Positions 25,192 through 32,221 of a stretch of DNA of 35,416 nt are shown piece after piece. The DNA comes from an uncultured Bacteroidales bacterium (GTDB taxonomy: Bacteria; Bacteroidota; Bacteroidia; Bacteroidales; Muribaculaceae), in the NCBI GenBank assembly GCA_902768435.1, contig CACXLJ010000022.1:1-35416 (forward strand), given 5' to 3'. Position 1 is the stretch's first letter. The number at the start of each line of letters is the position of its first letter. A model generated the notes under the pieces. That model was not told the origin of the DNA, searched no databases, and saw only the letters and a program-made list of their open reading frames with translations. The translations under genes were made by a program, and so were the position numbers.

Positions 25192-25405
25192 GTGGATTGC
25201 GAAAGAAATCCACCGACATTTTGATAAATAGAAGCGACATGCTGATTCTTGTAAGTTGAAAACCTAGGAAATTTTCAATTTAGAGTACAAGAGAATAGCA
25301 CGGCGGTTTCTACGTTTAAGCGTAGGCTGTCTCTATATCCCTTTTTGTACTCTTGGTTTCCTAGGACCATCAACTTGCAAAGCGTGGCATAGCAGTCTGC
25401 GCTTT
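25192..25405 (+). ncRNA. Long rod-like structured RNA (leader or independent small RNA)
   Basis: Nested complementary arms are visible: 25251-25259 with 25370-25378 (one G-U), 25263-25271 with 25357-25365 and 25282-25290 with 25345-25353, each 9 bp, plus a terminal hairpin 25310-25314 with 25321-25325. A 10-versus-3-base asymmetric bubble separates the second and third arms. A 7-bp hairpin (25192-25198 with 25207-25213) precedes it, and a weak AAAGC/GCTTT hairpin followed by a T-rich run ends it near 25405. The rod with a bubble is reminiscent of 6S RNA, but a cis-acting leader of the downstream peptide operon is equally possible. No family could be assigned. Confidence 0.65.
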
Positions 25406-25453
25406 CTTTGTGTTTGTGACATCTGCTAGGACTGCAGCAGTATTAATGAAAAT

Positions 25454-27013
25454 ATGGGCATTAATTCATATTACAGACCTGTATGGACTTGCGGGCGATA
25501 TGATGATAGGCAACAAGTCGCAATTTTCTATAACAATATTTCTGGTTATTGTTATTTCTTTGAGGATTATTCTGCAGCAGTCATCGGAGAAATCCTTGCA
25601 GTTGGTCGTAACGAAGAGATTGAATTAACTATTGTTTCAACTAAACTGAATATATCCAAGGAAAGTTTATCTCCATTTTTTAAGCAGTTGGAAGAATTAG
25701 GACTTGTTTCATCTATCTATCCAAATGCTGAAATAATTAAAGATTACAGAATACGCACAAGTGAATACAATTGTCAATTAGCTAAGATAGAGAAAACAAC
25801 TAAAGAAAAATTGCCATATGCAATTACTAATGCCGAGCAATTATATACAGAAAAAGTGGGTGGTATTACGAGTGTAATGATTGAACTTACTTACAATTGT
25901 AGCGAGAAATGTATTCATTGTTATAATATTGGAGCCACTAGAAACGATGAGGAAAAAAGTAACAGGGCAAATCGTCAAGAACTGGGGTTAGAAGAGTATA
26001 AGAAGTTGATAGACGATTTATATGATCAAGGGCTTATCAAAGTGTGTCTATCTGGAGGAGACCCATTTTCGAAACCGTTTATCTGGGATATTATTCAATA
26101 CCTTTATGATAAAAGCATTGCCTTTGATGTGTTTACTAATGGGCAACGCATCGTAAATCACGAGGAAAGGTTTGCCAATTTCTATCCTCGTTCAGTTGGG
26201 ATTTCGATATACAGCGGCAAACCAGAGGTACATGATTTCATCACCCGTATTCCTGGTTCATGGGATAAATCAATGAAGGTTGTAAAAAGACTGTCATTAC
26301 TTGGTGTCCCATTGAATCTCAAATGCTGTATTATGCGTCCGAATGTTAAATCATATTATCAGGTTGCCGATATTGCTAAACAATATGGAGCAGTGCCTCA
26401 GTTTGAGATAAGCTTGACTGACTCGATTGAAGGCGACAAATGTGTTAGTAAATTCTTGCGTATGACCCCAGAGCAGTTGGAAATAGTCCTGCGTGACGAT
26501 AATATCCCTTTATATGTAGGCAAAGAAGCGCCTAAATACGGTGCTCAAGTTAGAAATATGGATGACAATCCATGTGGTGCAGGATATAACTCTTTATGTA
26601 TTACTCCTGAGGGATATGTGATTCCATGTTGCGCTTTTCACGTCATTTTGGGCTCGCTTAAAAGAGATGACATTCAAGAGATTGTTGCACAAAGTACAGA
26701 ACTCAACTACTGGCGGCATCTCAAGTTGAGCAATTATGAAAAATGCGGTAAGCATGACTATTGTGCCTATTGCAATCTTTGTCCAGGTAATAATTTTATA
26801 GAACATGGCACTCCACTTAAGGCCTCAGAGGTTAATTGTTATATGGCAGAAGCAAGATATAAATTAGCACTGAGATTGCAACACAACGAAGATCCTCTAG
26901 AGGGAAAATCAGTAAGAGAAAAACTTGCTGAGTTGCCTGACTATATTCCGATGAACATACATCGTGTGTTATCGAATAATTATAGTGAAACGAGATCGAA
27001 GACGGGTGGGTAA
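25454..27013 (+). CDS. Radical SAM/SPASM enzyme, likely peptide (RiPP) maturase
   Basis: The 519-residue cytoplasmic enzyme has three parts. Residues about 8-90 resemble a PqqD-like peptide-recognition (RRE) winged helix (GRNEEIEL, then SPFFKQLEELGLVSS). The radical SAM barrel has CSEKCIHC (Cys149, Cys153, Cys156) for the S-adenosylmethionine-cleaving 4Fe-4S cluster and the SGGDP motif at 200-204. The C-terminal SPASM domain has Cys374, Gly387 and Cys392 (CX12GX4C), then a cysteine-rich block YCAYCNLCPG and a last Cys in EVNCYMA, expected to hold auxiliary clusters. Such enzymes install C-C, C-S or C-O cross-links in short peptides. The next ORF, 45 bases downstream, is a 34-codon candidate substrate. 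Codon use is much more AT-rich than in the flanking genes, suggesting transfer. Confidence 0.88.
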   Translation: MGINSYYRPVWTCGRYDDRQQVAIFYNNISGYCYFFEDYSAAVIGEILAVGRNEEIELTIVSTKLNISKESLSPFFKQLEELGLVSSIYPNAEIIKDYRIRTSEYNCQLAKIEKTTKEKLPYAITNAEQLYTEKVGGITSVMIELTYNCSEKCIHCYNIGATRNDEEKSNRANRQELGLEEYKKLIDDLYDQGLIKVCLSGGDPFSKPFIWDIIQYLYDKSIAFDVFTNGQRIVNHEERFANFYPRSVGISIYSGKPEVHDFITRIPGSWDKSMKVVKRLSLLGVPLNLKCCIMRPNVKSYYQVADIAKQYGAVPQFEISLTDSIEGDKCVSKFLRMTPEQLEIVLRDDNIPLYVGKEAPKYGAQVRNMDDNPCGAGYNSLCITPEGYVIPCCAFHVILGSLKRDDIQEIVAQSTELNYWRHLKLSNYEKCGKHDYCAYCNLCPGNNFIEHGTPLKASEVNCYMAEARYKLALRLQHNEDPLEGKSVREKLAELPDYIPMNIHRVLSNNYSETRSKTGG

Positions 27014-27058
27014 TTGTGATTCCCCTAGAAATATCACATTAACATTAACTTTAAGAAA

Positions 27059-27163
27059 ATGAAAGTAAATCTGAAAGTTAGCGCATCTTCGCGTATTGTG
27101 ACAATGTCTAATTGTCCAAAGATGGCTGAGCACGATTGCGGTGTTGCTTATCGTTCGTATTAA
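27059..27163 (+). CDS. Candidate precursor peptide of the radical SAM enzyme (34 residues)
   Basis: This short ORF begins MKVNLKVSASSRIVTMS and ends CGVAYRSY before TAA. Its position between the maturase and a strong hairpin, its basic N-terminal half and its Cys- and Tyr-containing C-terminal half (NCPKMAEHDC, then GVAYRSY) fit a leader-plus-core RiPP precursor. The two cysteines (Cys19 and Cys27) are candidates for sactipeptide- or ranthipeptide-type thioethers; Tyr30 and Tyr34 are candidates for aromatic cyclophane links. The product class cannot be told from sequence. No independent promoter with a perfect TAnnTTTG is seen; TAACTTTA near 27046 is close. It could also be a chance ORF, but length, position and composition argue against that. 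Confidence 0.62.
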   Translation: MKVNLKVSASSRIVTMSNCPKMAEHDCGVAYRSY

Positions 27164-27174
27164 AAAATCATTTT

Positions 27175-27216
27175 TTAAGTGATGCGTTTGTGCTTAGTCG
27201 CAAACGCATCACTTAA
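27175..27216 (+). terminator. Hairpin after the precursor peptide, likely partial terminator or mRNA stabiliser
   Basis: A perfect 16-bp stem (27175-27190 with 27201-27216) closes a 10-base loop. Six T precede rather than follow it, so on the forward strand it may stabilise the short upstream transcript or only partly stop RNA polymerase before the next two genes, which lack a clear promoter. Confidence 0.75.
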
Positions 27217-27244
27217 ATTATCAGTATTCTAAATTATTATTATT

Positions 27245-27385
27245 ATGCCAAAACAAATTCTCCTTACCGAAGAGAACATACTTGATATTTACAGAAAATT
27301 GGTAAACAAGGATACCATTAGTCAAGAAGAATTAGAACAAGTGAAAGAACGTTTTTTCGAGCTAGTTAATTGTGAACCATCATGA
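27245..27385 (+). CDS. Small acidic helical protein, translationally coupled to the kinase-like gene
   Basis: ATG 27245 opens 46 codons (MPKQILLTEENILDIYRKL to ELVNCEPS) ending at TGA 27383-27385. The stop overlaps the next start as ATGA, so translation is coupled. The protein is predicted mainly helical and charged, with one cysteine (Cys43) near the end. No signal peptide is present and I do not recognise a family. Its position suggests a partner, inhibitor or substrate of the kinase-like protein, or a second precursor peptide. Coding is supported mainly by the precise overlap. Confidence 0.6.
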   Translation: MPKQILLTEENILDIYRKLVNKDTISQEELEQVKERFFELVNCEPS

Positions 27386-28236
27386 CCACTATGATTCCGT
27401 ATCATGCAAAAGAGTGTCAATATAGGGTTTTGCTTGCTTCAGCTGATAAAGCACAAATATTTCCGTATATTCGGGCCCCATATGGTCCACACACCTTTTT
27501 CTCGGTAAGCACAGAACATGGACGAAGTTTTGTTATTGGCAAGAACGAAGATGGCCGATGGGTGGTTAGTAAAGGTAACGGTCTCTGTTATACTGAATAC
27601 TCTTTCATTCATACAGGTGAATTTGGTGATGACACTTTAGGGCTTTTGTTGTTGTCCGATGCTAAACGCGATTTTTTGCTAGGACAAGAAATAGAAAAGT
27701 TAGGCGTCAAAACAAATCATATGGAATATGTGATTATGCTTGAAAAGGAGTTGCGGCTAATGAATGGACACATTGTTAAACCTGTGCTTTTGCAGTATAA
27801 TGTTGAATGTCCTTATAGAATTAGTGATGCTGCTTACATGTCTCATGACATCATTGAAGAAGAAATCCAGAAGTGGAAAGTGAACAATGATAATCATTTT
27901 GATGCATATTATATGATTGCAGCAAATGTTTTGATTAAGAATTTAAGAATTCTTCATGATAATCAAATTCTTCATAATGCTATTCATGAGCAGAACTATA
28001 CTTGGGCTTTGGAATTGCTTGATTTTGAACTTGCATGCTCTCCTGCACATCCTTACGATAAAAAAGATTATCAACGGCATGTAAAATCATTATTTCCCAG
28101 AGAAATCTTTCAGACATATGTGATAATTTGCCAGATAGCAGATATTTTACATGAAAGAGTCAATCAGACAGAAGTGGTTGATTTATTCAAATACTATAAT
28201 TTCAACATTGAGCAATACGCCGTCAATAACTTGTAA
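27382..28236 (+). CDS. Divergent protein-kinase-fold protein, weakly SelO-like
   Basis: The 284-residue cytoplasmic protein shows a spaced set of kinase-fold motifs. VVSKGNGLCY at 61-70 resembles the QLKGAGxTPY lysine motif of SelO (YdiU); LLLLSDAKRDFLLGQEIEKLGVKT at about 88-111 resembles the SelO stretch around its RexLxxEAMxxLGIPTT helix (Lys64 and Glu103 as a possible Lys-Glu pair). HNAIHEQNYTWALELLDFE at 198-216 has the look of a catalytic loop and metal-binding motif, with His202 and Asn205 and a DFE in place of DFG. SelO transfers AMP from ATP to protein hydroxyl groups. A phosphate or AMP transfer onto the peptide or its maturase is inference. It follows the 46-residue ORF with a 4-base overlap. 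Confidence 0.55.
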   Translation: MTTMIPYHAKECQYRVLLASADKAQIFPYIRAPYGPHTFFSVSTEHGRSFVIGKNEDGRWVVSKGNGLCYTEYSFIHTGEFGDDTLGLLLLSDAKRDFLLGQEIEKLGVKTNHMEYVIMLEKELRLMNGHIVKPVLLQYNVECPYRISDAAYMSHDIIEEEIQKWKVNNDNHFDAYYMIAANVLIKNLRILHDNQILHNAIHEQNYTWALELLDFELACSPAHPYDKKDYQRHVKSLFPREIFQTYVIICQIADILHERVNQTEVVDLFKYYNFNIEQYAVNNL

Positions 28237-28327
28237 TATCGAAACTTGTTGTAATTGTTAAAAGTAATCGTAATCCTTTTTCATTTTAATAAATAATAAT
28301 AAATAAAAATTAATAATAACTTACAAT

Positions 28328-29233
28328 ATGGAGAACTATTTAATTAAATGCCCAAATTGTGGGAATGATGTCTCTGTGGCACTAGAATTCCCGATTACGA
28401 CAAATTTTTCACAAAAATGTAATAGATGCAATGCTACAATCACGGGATCATGTAGCTGGAATATGCATACTGGTTCTGTTTCTTTTTCTTCTGTTAAATT
28501 CTACAAGAAAGTAGTTTGCCCTAATTGTGGTCAAATAGCATCTAACAATAAAAATTGTGAACATTGTGGCAGCCTTTTGGTTCGTTTCCCTTCGCTTGGA
28601 ATAGACTTGTCTGATACGGCTTACCTAACAAATGACCATGTAATCCCAGGTCTAATTGAGCCGTTAAATAATTGGTTATATTATTATGTTAATGATAAGT
28701 ATTTTTGCTATGATCCTTTTCTTTCTTCATCTGTTTTTAGGGCTCCAAGTATTAGGTTGTTTAATCAACCCCATATGTTTCTTGAATTTGATCAAGGTGA
28801 CCACATGTTGGAGATAGGGCTTGTATATGATGGTTCTCGTAAAAGGTTGCGTTTTACTGGTTTCAGGATAGATGTTAATACTCCTATAATACTTAAAAAC
28901 TTAAATAATTTGGTCTGTTATCCGCTATTAACTACGGTTAAGCATGAGATGCCCGACGAGCCGATGATGGGCTGTGAATTCACAGAGAATTACATTGATT
29001 GTGGAAAAGATGTAGAGGGCACAGCGCGAATTGCTAGTGATATTATTAGAAATATTTTTAAAATAACCAACAGCGACAGCATTTGGTTTGTAGAAGACAT
29101 TAACAAAAGCTATTTTAAAGTAGTAGACCAAAAGGATGCTGGTAATGCTAGTAATGCTAGTAGTGCTGGTGGTGCCGGGTGTTTGTTGGGTATTATTGCT
29201 GTTATAGTGTTGCCAATATTATTAATTGTTTAA
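28328..29233 (+). CDS. Double zinc-ribbon protein with C-terminal membrane anchor
   Basis: The 301-residue protein has one N-terminal zinc ribbon made of CPNCGND and CNRCNA (residues about 9-38) and another made of CPNCGQ and CEHCGS (about 64-84). A middle region of about 180 residues is beta-rich (MFLEFDQGDHMLEIGLVYDG) and unrecognised. A Gly-Ala-Ser-Asn linker (NASNASSAGGAG) leads to a last-18-residue hydrophobic segment (GCLLGIIAVIVLPILL) that can anchor the protein by its tail. No signal peptide is visible, so the zinc ribbons should face the cytoplasm. It sits 91 bases after the kinase-like gene, in the same AT-rich block; a role in the peptide system is possible but not shown. Confidence 0.65.
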   Translation: MENYLIKCPNCGNDVSVALEFPITTNFSQKCNRCNATITGSCSWNMHTGSVSFSSVKFYKKVVCPNCGQIASNNKNCEHCGSLLVRFPSLGIDLSDTAYLTNDHVIPGLIEPLNNWLYYYVNDKYFCYDPFLSSSVFRAPSIRLFNQPHMFLEFDQGDHMLEIGLVYDGSRKRLRFTGFRIDVNTPIILKNLNNLVCYPLLTTVKHEMPDEPMMGCEFTENYIDCGKDVEGTARIASDIIRNIFKITNSDSIWFVEDINKSYFKVVDQKDAGNASNASSAGGAGCLLGIIAVIVLPILLIV

Positions 29234-29291
29234 AAGTTTGGGTCATCATGTCTTATTTTTAATGGGCAGAATAATTTAATAATATATCGTT

Positions 29292-29483
29292 ATGTTTAAT
29301 TCATTGATTCCGTGTCATTGTTGTGGTCGGGAATTTCCGTCGAACTTGACCTGGTATGTGTGTGACAAGTGTGGTTATCGAATTTGTCCTTTCTGTCTCA
29401 CGAGGCATAAAGGTCGTTACGGTGCAGGTCTCAAGTGCAGTCAATGTGCCTTTGGCCTAATGCGTAAAAAAGATGGCTTTTAA
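29292..29483 (+). CDS. Small four-CxxC zinc-binding protein
   Basis: The 63-residue protein contains four CxxC knuckles: CHCC, CDKC, CPFC and CSQC, spaced as two interleaved zinc sites, like a small treble-clef or RING-like ribbon. It follows the membrane-anchored zinc-ribbon gene by 58 bases and precedes a strong bidirectional terminator. Function is unknown; a protein- or nucleic-acid-binding adaptor is plausible. Codon use is less AT-rich at its end. Confidence 0.65.
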   Translation: MFNSLIPCHCCGREFPSNLTWYVCDKCGYRICPFCLTRHKGRYGAGLKCSQCAFGLMRKKDGF

Positions 29484-29490
29484 GTAAAAG

Positions 29491-29523
29491 CGCCGCGCTT
29501 CCGGATGGGAGTGCGGCGTTTTT
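29491..29523. terminator. Bidirectional terminator between the island and rpsO
   Basis: A 12-bp stem (29491-29502 with 29507-29518, two G-U pairs), GGAT loop and a T-run after it on the forward strand; on the reverse strand it is followed by CTTTTA. It can stop both the island transcript and rpsO. Confidence 0.85.
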
Positions 29524-29574
29524 GTTAGTTAGAGGGCGGACATTGATGTCGCCTTCACCACGCTTGGTGTGTGC

Positions 29575-29850
29575 TTACTTGCGGATGCCGAGTTCTTTCT
29601 TGGCGATGATTGCGCGATAACGGTTGATGTCTTTGCGAATCAAGTAATCGAGCAAACGACGACGCTTACCAACAAGCATCTTAAGTGCACGCTGCGTAGT
29701 ATAATCTTTCTTGTTGACCTTCAGATGTTCGGTCAAGTGGGCAATACGGTAGGAGAATAATGCTATCTGCGCCTCGGGAGACCCAGTATCAGTATTGCTT
29801 GCGCCGTAGGTGCCAAAGATTTCTTTCTTTTTCTCTGAATCTAAGTACAT
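29575..29850 (-). CDS. rpsO: 30S ribosomal protein S15
   Basis: The 91-residue protein shows the complete S15 pattern: KKKEIFGTYGASNTDTGSPE, AQIALFSYRIAHLTEHLK and GKRRRLLDYLIRKDINRY. It binds 16S rRNA in the central domain of the small ribosomal subunit. Length is normal (89-91). It is a single gene on the reverse strand between the AT-rich island and the TPR-like gene; S15 often represses its own translation by binding its mRNA, but no such structure is evident here. Confidence 0.97.
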   Translation of the reverse strand: MYLDSEKKKEIFGTYGASNTDTGSPEAQIALFSYRIAHLTEHLKVNKKDYTTQRALKMLVGKRRRLLDYLIRKDINRYRAIIAKKELGIRK

Positions 29851-29899
29851 TCTGCGAAAATTTTGATTAATTATAAAGTATGTTTTAAAAATAGCGGTG

Positions 29900-29928
29900 C
29901 AAAGTTACAAAAGATTTGTGAACTGGCA
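29900..29928 (-). promoter_or_regulatory. Promoter of rpsO (reverse strand)
   Basis: Reverse-strand TAACTTTG (29907 to 29900), with TTG (29928 to 29926) 18 bases upstream. Confidence 0.65.
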
Positions 29929-30047
29929 AGCACTAAGTGCACATTTTTTTGAAAATAATGCGATTTTGAGGATGTCACGACGGTGAACCCGAGGATATCA
30001 TCACCCTCACCTGTGTGGCTGTGGGGTCTGGTTGGCTCTCCAAGTCA

Positions 30048-31751
30048 TCAGTGTTGTTCGGTGGCTGTGGGAGTGTTCTCGTCGTTGGCTGGGCCGTTGG
30101 CGGTGGCGTTGCGCAGGTTCTGGATATAGGCGAGTTCCTGAATGGCGTAGTCGTGGCTCAGCGGGTCGTCGAGCAGTTTCTTGAACTCTTCTTCGGCGTC
30201 GTCGAGTTTTCCGAACTCGATGAGCGAATAGGCGCTGCGTCGCCTGAGGAAACTGACAAGATTGCAGATGTGGCTGGGCACCTCTTCCTCTTCATCTTCG
30301 AGATTGTATTGTTTGCCTATGTCGTGGAGGATGTTGCTGATGGTGCGGAAGATGCGCACATCGCCGGCGTTGGCGAGGGCGTTGACATGCTCCACGGCAA
30401 AGTCGATGCGGCCAATGTCGCCCACAATGTCGAGGTAGTAGTAGGCCTGCTTGTAGAGCTGCAGTTCGCAGTAGCAGAAGCCAATGTGGTAGCACACATT
30501 AAAGAATGACGACTTCTCGTCCTCATTCATGGTGAAGAACGACTTGCGCCAAGGCTCATAGGCGGCTTCCAGGAAGTGGAGCGCCTCGTAGAAGCGTTGC
30601 TGGCGGTAGTATTTCATGCCCCAATACACGCAGTAGGAGACATTGGGGATGTCGATGTTGAGAATGAGCTTTTGCTCGTCGGTGAGTTCGTCAAGCTGTT
30701 TGTCGCGTAGTTTGATTTGTGCGTCTTTCAACATGTAGTCGAACTCCTGCAGTTTCTTCTTGGGGTCGCTCAGGTCGTGAGCCACAAGCAGCGAAAAGGA
30801 ATTGACTTTGTTGGTTGAGCGGGGTGCAGGCTCCTTGGTGATGGGCTGGTCGTTGTCGATTGTGACCTGCAGTCGGTAATAGAGCGAGGAGGCGTCGGCA
30901 TCGTCGCACTTGAATGTGATTGTGGAAATGAGGTCTTGTCGCACCGTTTCGTCGTTGTCAAAGGTCGAAACCTTGTTGTAGTGGACGATTGCCACGGCCT
31001 GGTCGGCGCTGAAGCTGTTGTCCTCGATAATGACCGACGACAGGTTGAAGTTGGCAATGTTTTCGTTCCCTTCGATGCACTGCAGTTGCCCATTTTTGAC
31101 AATCTGCATCTTGCTGAAGTTGAGCGATTGGGCTTCTTCCAGACGCAGCATGAGTTGCGAGAGGGAGAGCTGCTGCACTTGGTCGGTGCGGAACTGCAGG
31201 TTGGGGTGTTGGGTCTGAAATTCCTGCTGGCGCAGGAGGAATTTCTCGCGCATCCGGTTTTTCACATCGGCTTCAAAGTCGGCCGAGTCGGCATTTTTGG
31301 CATCGTCAAGTGCACGGTTAAAGGCGTTGTTAAACTCGCGCTGCTCCACAAAGCAGTGCTCCAGCATGTTCTTGAGATGGTCGTTGCCGAAGGTCGTGAG
31401 AAAGAAGCTGACAGTTGCCGAAGCCGAGTTGTCCTCCTCCTCGATGTTGTAATAGAACTTGTAGCAGATGTTGAGGGAGTTGGCCCTGTTGCACAAGGAG
31501 CGCAGCACATTGATGTTGTCGGGCAATGTGTCGAGGAAGCGCGGATAGATGATTTCCACACCCGGAATGTTGGGGTAGAAGATGGCAATGAAATGCCCGC
31601 CTTGGAAGTCGAAGTAGTAACGGTGCAAATGGTCTTCCTCGTTGTGGTCGGTGTTAAAATGGCAGTTGTAGCTGTTCAGGAACTGCTTGAAGAGGTCCTC
31701 TACCTGAGGCTGGGCGGCTGAGGCTTGTTTGAAACGGTTGAAAATAGACAT
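30048..31751 (-). CDS. Cytoplasmic TPR-like protein of unknown function
   Basis: The 567-residue protein has no signal peptide or membrane helix. Residues about 15-150 form an alpha/beta domain (HRYYFDFQGGHFIAIFYPN) that recalls the YbjN/CesT type III chaperone-like fold. A beta-rich middle region follows. From about 340 to the end are paired helices with TPR-like spacing (YWGMKYYRQQRFYEALHFLE; IGFCYCELQLYKQAYYYLD; SLIEFGKLDDAEEEFKKLL). It may act as an adaptor for protein complexes. It is the last gene of a three-gene reverse-strand run with 22-base gaps. Confidence 0.7.
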   Translation of the reverse strand: MSIFNRFKQASAAQPQVEDLFKQFLNSYNCHFNTDHNEEDHLHRYYFDFQGGHFIAIFYPNIPGVEIIYPRFLDTLPDNINVLRSLCNRANSLNICYKFYYNIEEEDNSASATVSFFLTTFGNDHLKNMLEHCFVEQREFNNAFNRALDDAKNADSADFEADVKNRMREKFLLRQQEFQTQHPNLQFRTDQVQQLSLSQLMLRLEEAQSLNFSKMQIVKNGQLQCIEGNENIANFNLSSVIIEDNSFSADQAVAIVHYNKVSTFDNDETVRQDLISTITFKCDDADASSLYYRLQVTIDNDQPITKEPAPRSTNKVNSFSLLVAHDLSDPKKKLQEFDYMLKDAQIKLRDKQLDELTDEQKLILNIDIPNVSYCVYWGMKYYRQQRFYEALHFLEAAYEPWRKSFFTMNEDEKSSFFNVCYHIGFCYCELQLYKQAYYYLDIVGDIGRIDFAVEHVNALANAGDVRIFRTISNILHDIGKQYNLEDEEEEVPSHICNLVSFLRRRSAYSLIEFGKLDDAEEEFKKLLDDPLSHDYAIQELAYIQNLRNATANGPANDENTPTATEQH

Positions 31752-31773
31752 ACTACTAAATGATTAATGAGGT

Positions 31774-32199
31774 TCAACATGAAGATGATTTTAACGAACT
31801 CACGAACTGATCGATAAGTGGCAGAGCCTCTTGCGGAGAGGTGCAGTTGGCAGTGAGCGTCTCCACGGGGCAAAACCCGGTGCCTGCCCGGTTGACGATG
31901 GCAGGCACCCGTTTGCGGTAAGAGAACTTGACATGGGCCTTCTCGAGAAACTCGATGGCCGGCTCACTGATGAGTGCAGCGTGGAGCTGCTTCACTCCGC
32001 CCAGAATCATCAGTGCTGCCGCGCCGCGTCCCACCACCTTGTCGGCCACCATGGCGCCGTTGAGCCATTGCGGCATGTTGTGCAAGATGTTATGCAAGTC
32101 GCTCACGCCACGCCCATGAAGGGTGTGGATGGCTCCTTGCGCGTCGCGAATCACGAGCGATGCGTTCTGGTTGTCGAGTATGTCAATGAGTTCATTCAT
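31774..32199 (-). CDS. DUF1893 family protein
   Basis: The 141-residue protein contains ASLVIRDAQG, MVADKVVGRGAAALMILGGV and NRAGTGFCPVE, the hallmarks of the DUF1893 (TM1506-like) family, which has a deaminase-like fold in structural genomics models but no proven activity. The conserved GxCPVE cysteine is present. It lies between the GH13 gene and the TPR-like gene with 22-base gaps on each side and so is probably co-transcribed. Confidence 0.85.
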   Translation of the reverse strand: MNELIDILDNQNASLVIRDAQGAIHTLHGRGVSDLHNILHNMPQWLNGAMVADKVVGRGAAALMILGGVKQLHAALISEPAIEFLEKAHVKFSYRKRVPAIVNRAGTGFCPVETLTANCTSPQEALPLIDQFVSSLKSSSC

Positions 32200-32221
32200 C
32201 GTTCAAGTGATACTGCTCATT

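Noticed and set aside
25239..25259. Six-codon mini-ORF (MLILVS) in the structured leader as a possible attenuation peptide
   Set aside because: It is too short to separate from chance, and no run of regulatory codons is present.
25192..25405. Retron or tmRNA interpretation of the structured RNA
   Set aside because: There is no reverse transcriptase gene nearby, and neither a tRNA-like acceptor end nor a tag-peptide frame can be seen.
25410..25628. 72-codon ORF overlapping the start of the radical SAM gene
   Set aside because: It is out of frame with the radical SAM/SPASM protein, whose motifs are intact, and has no family features.
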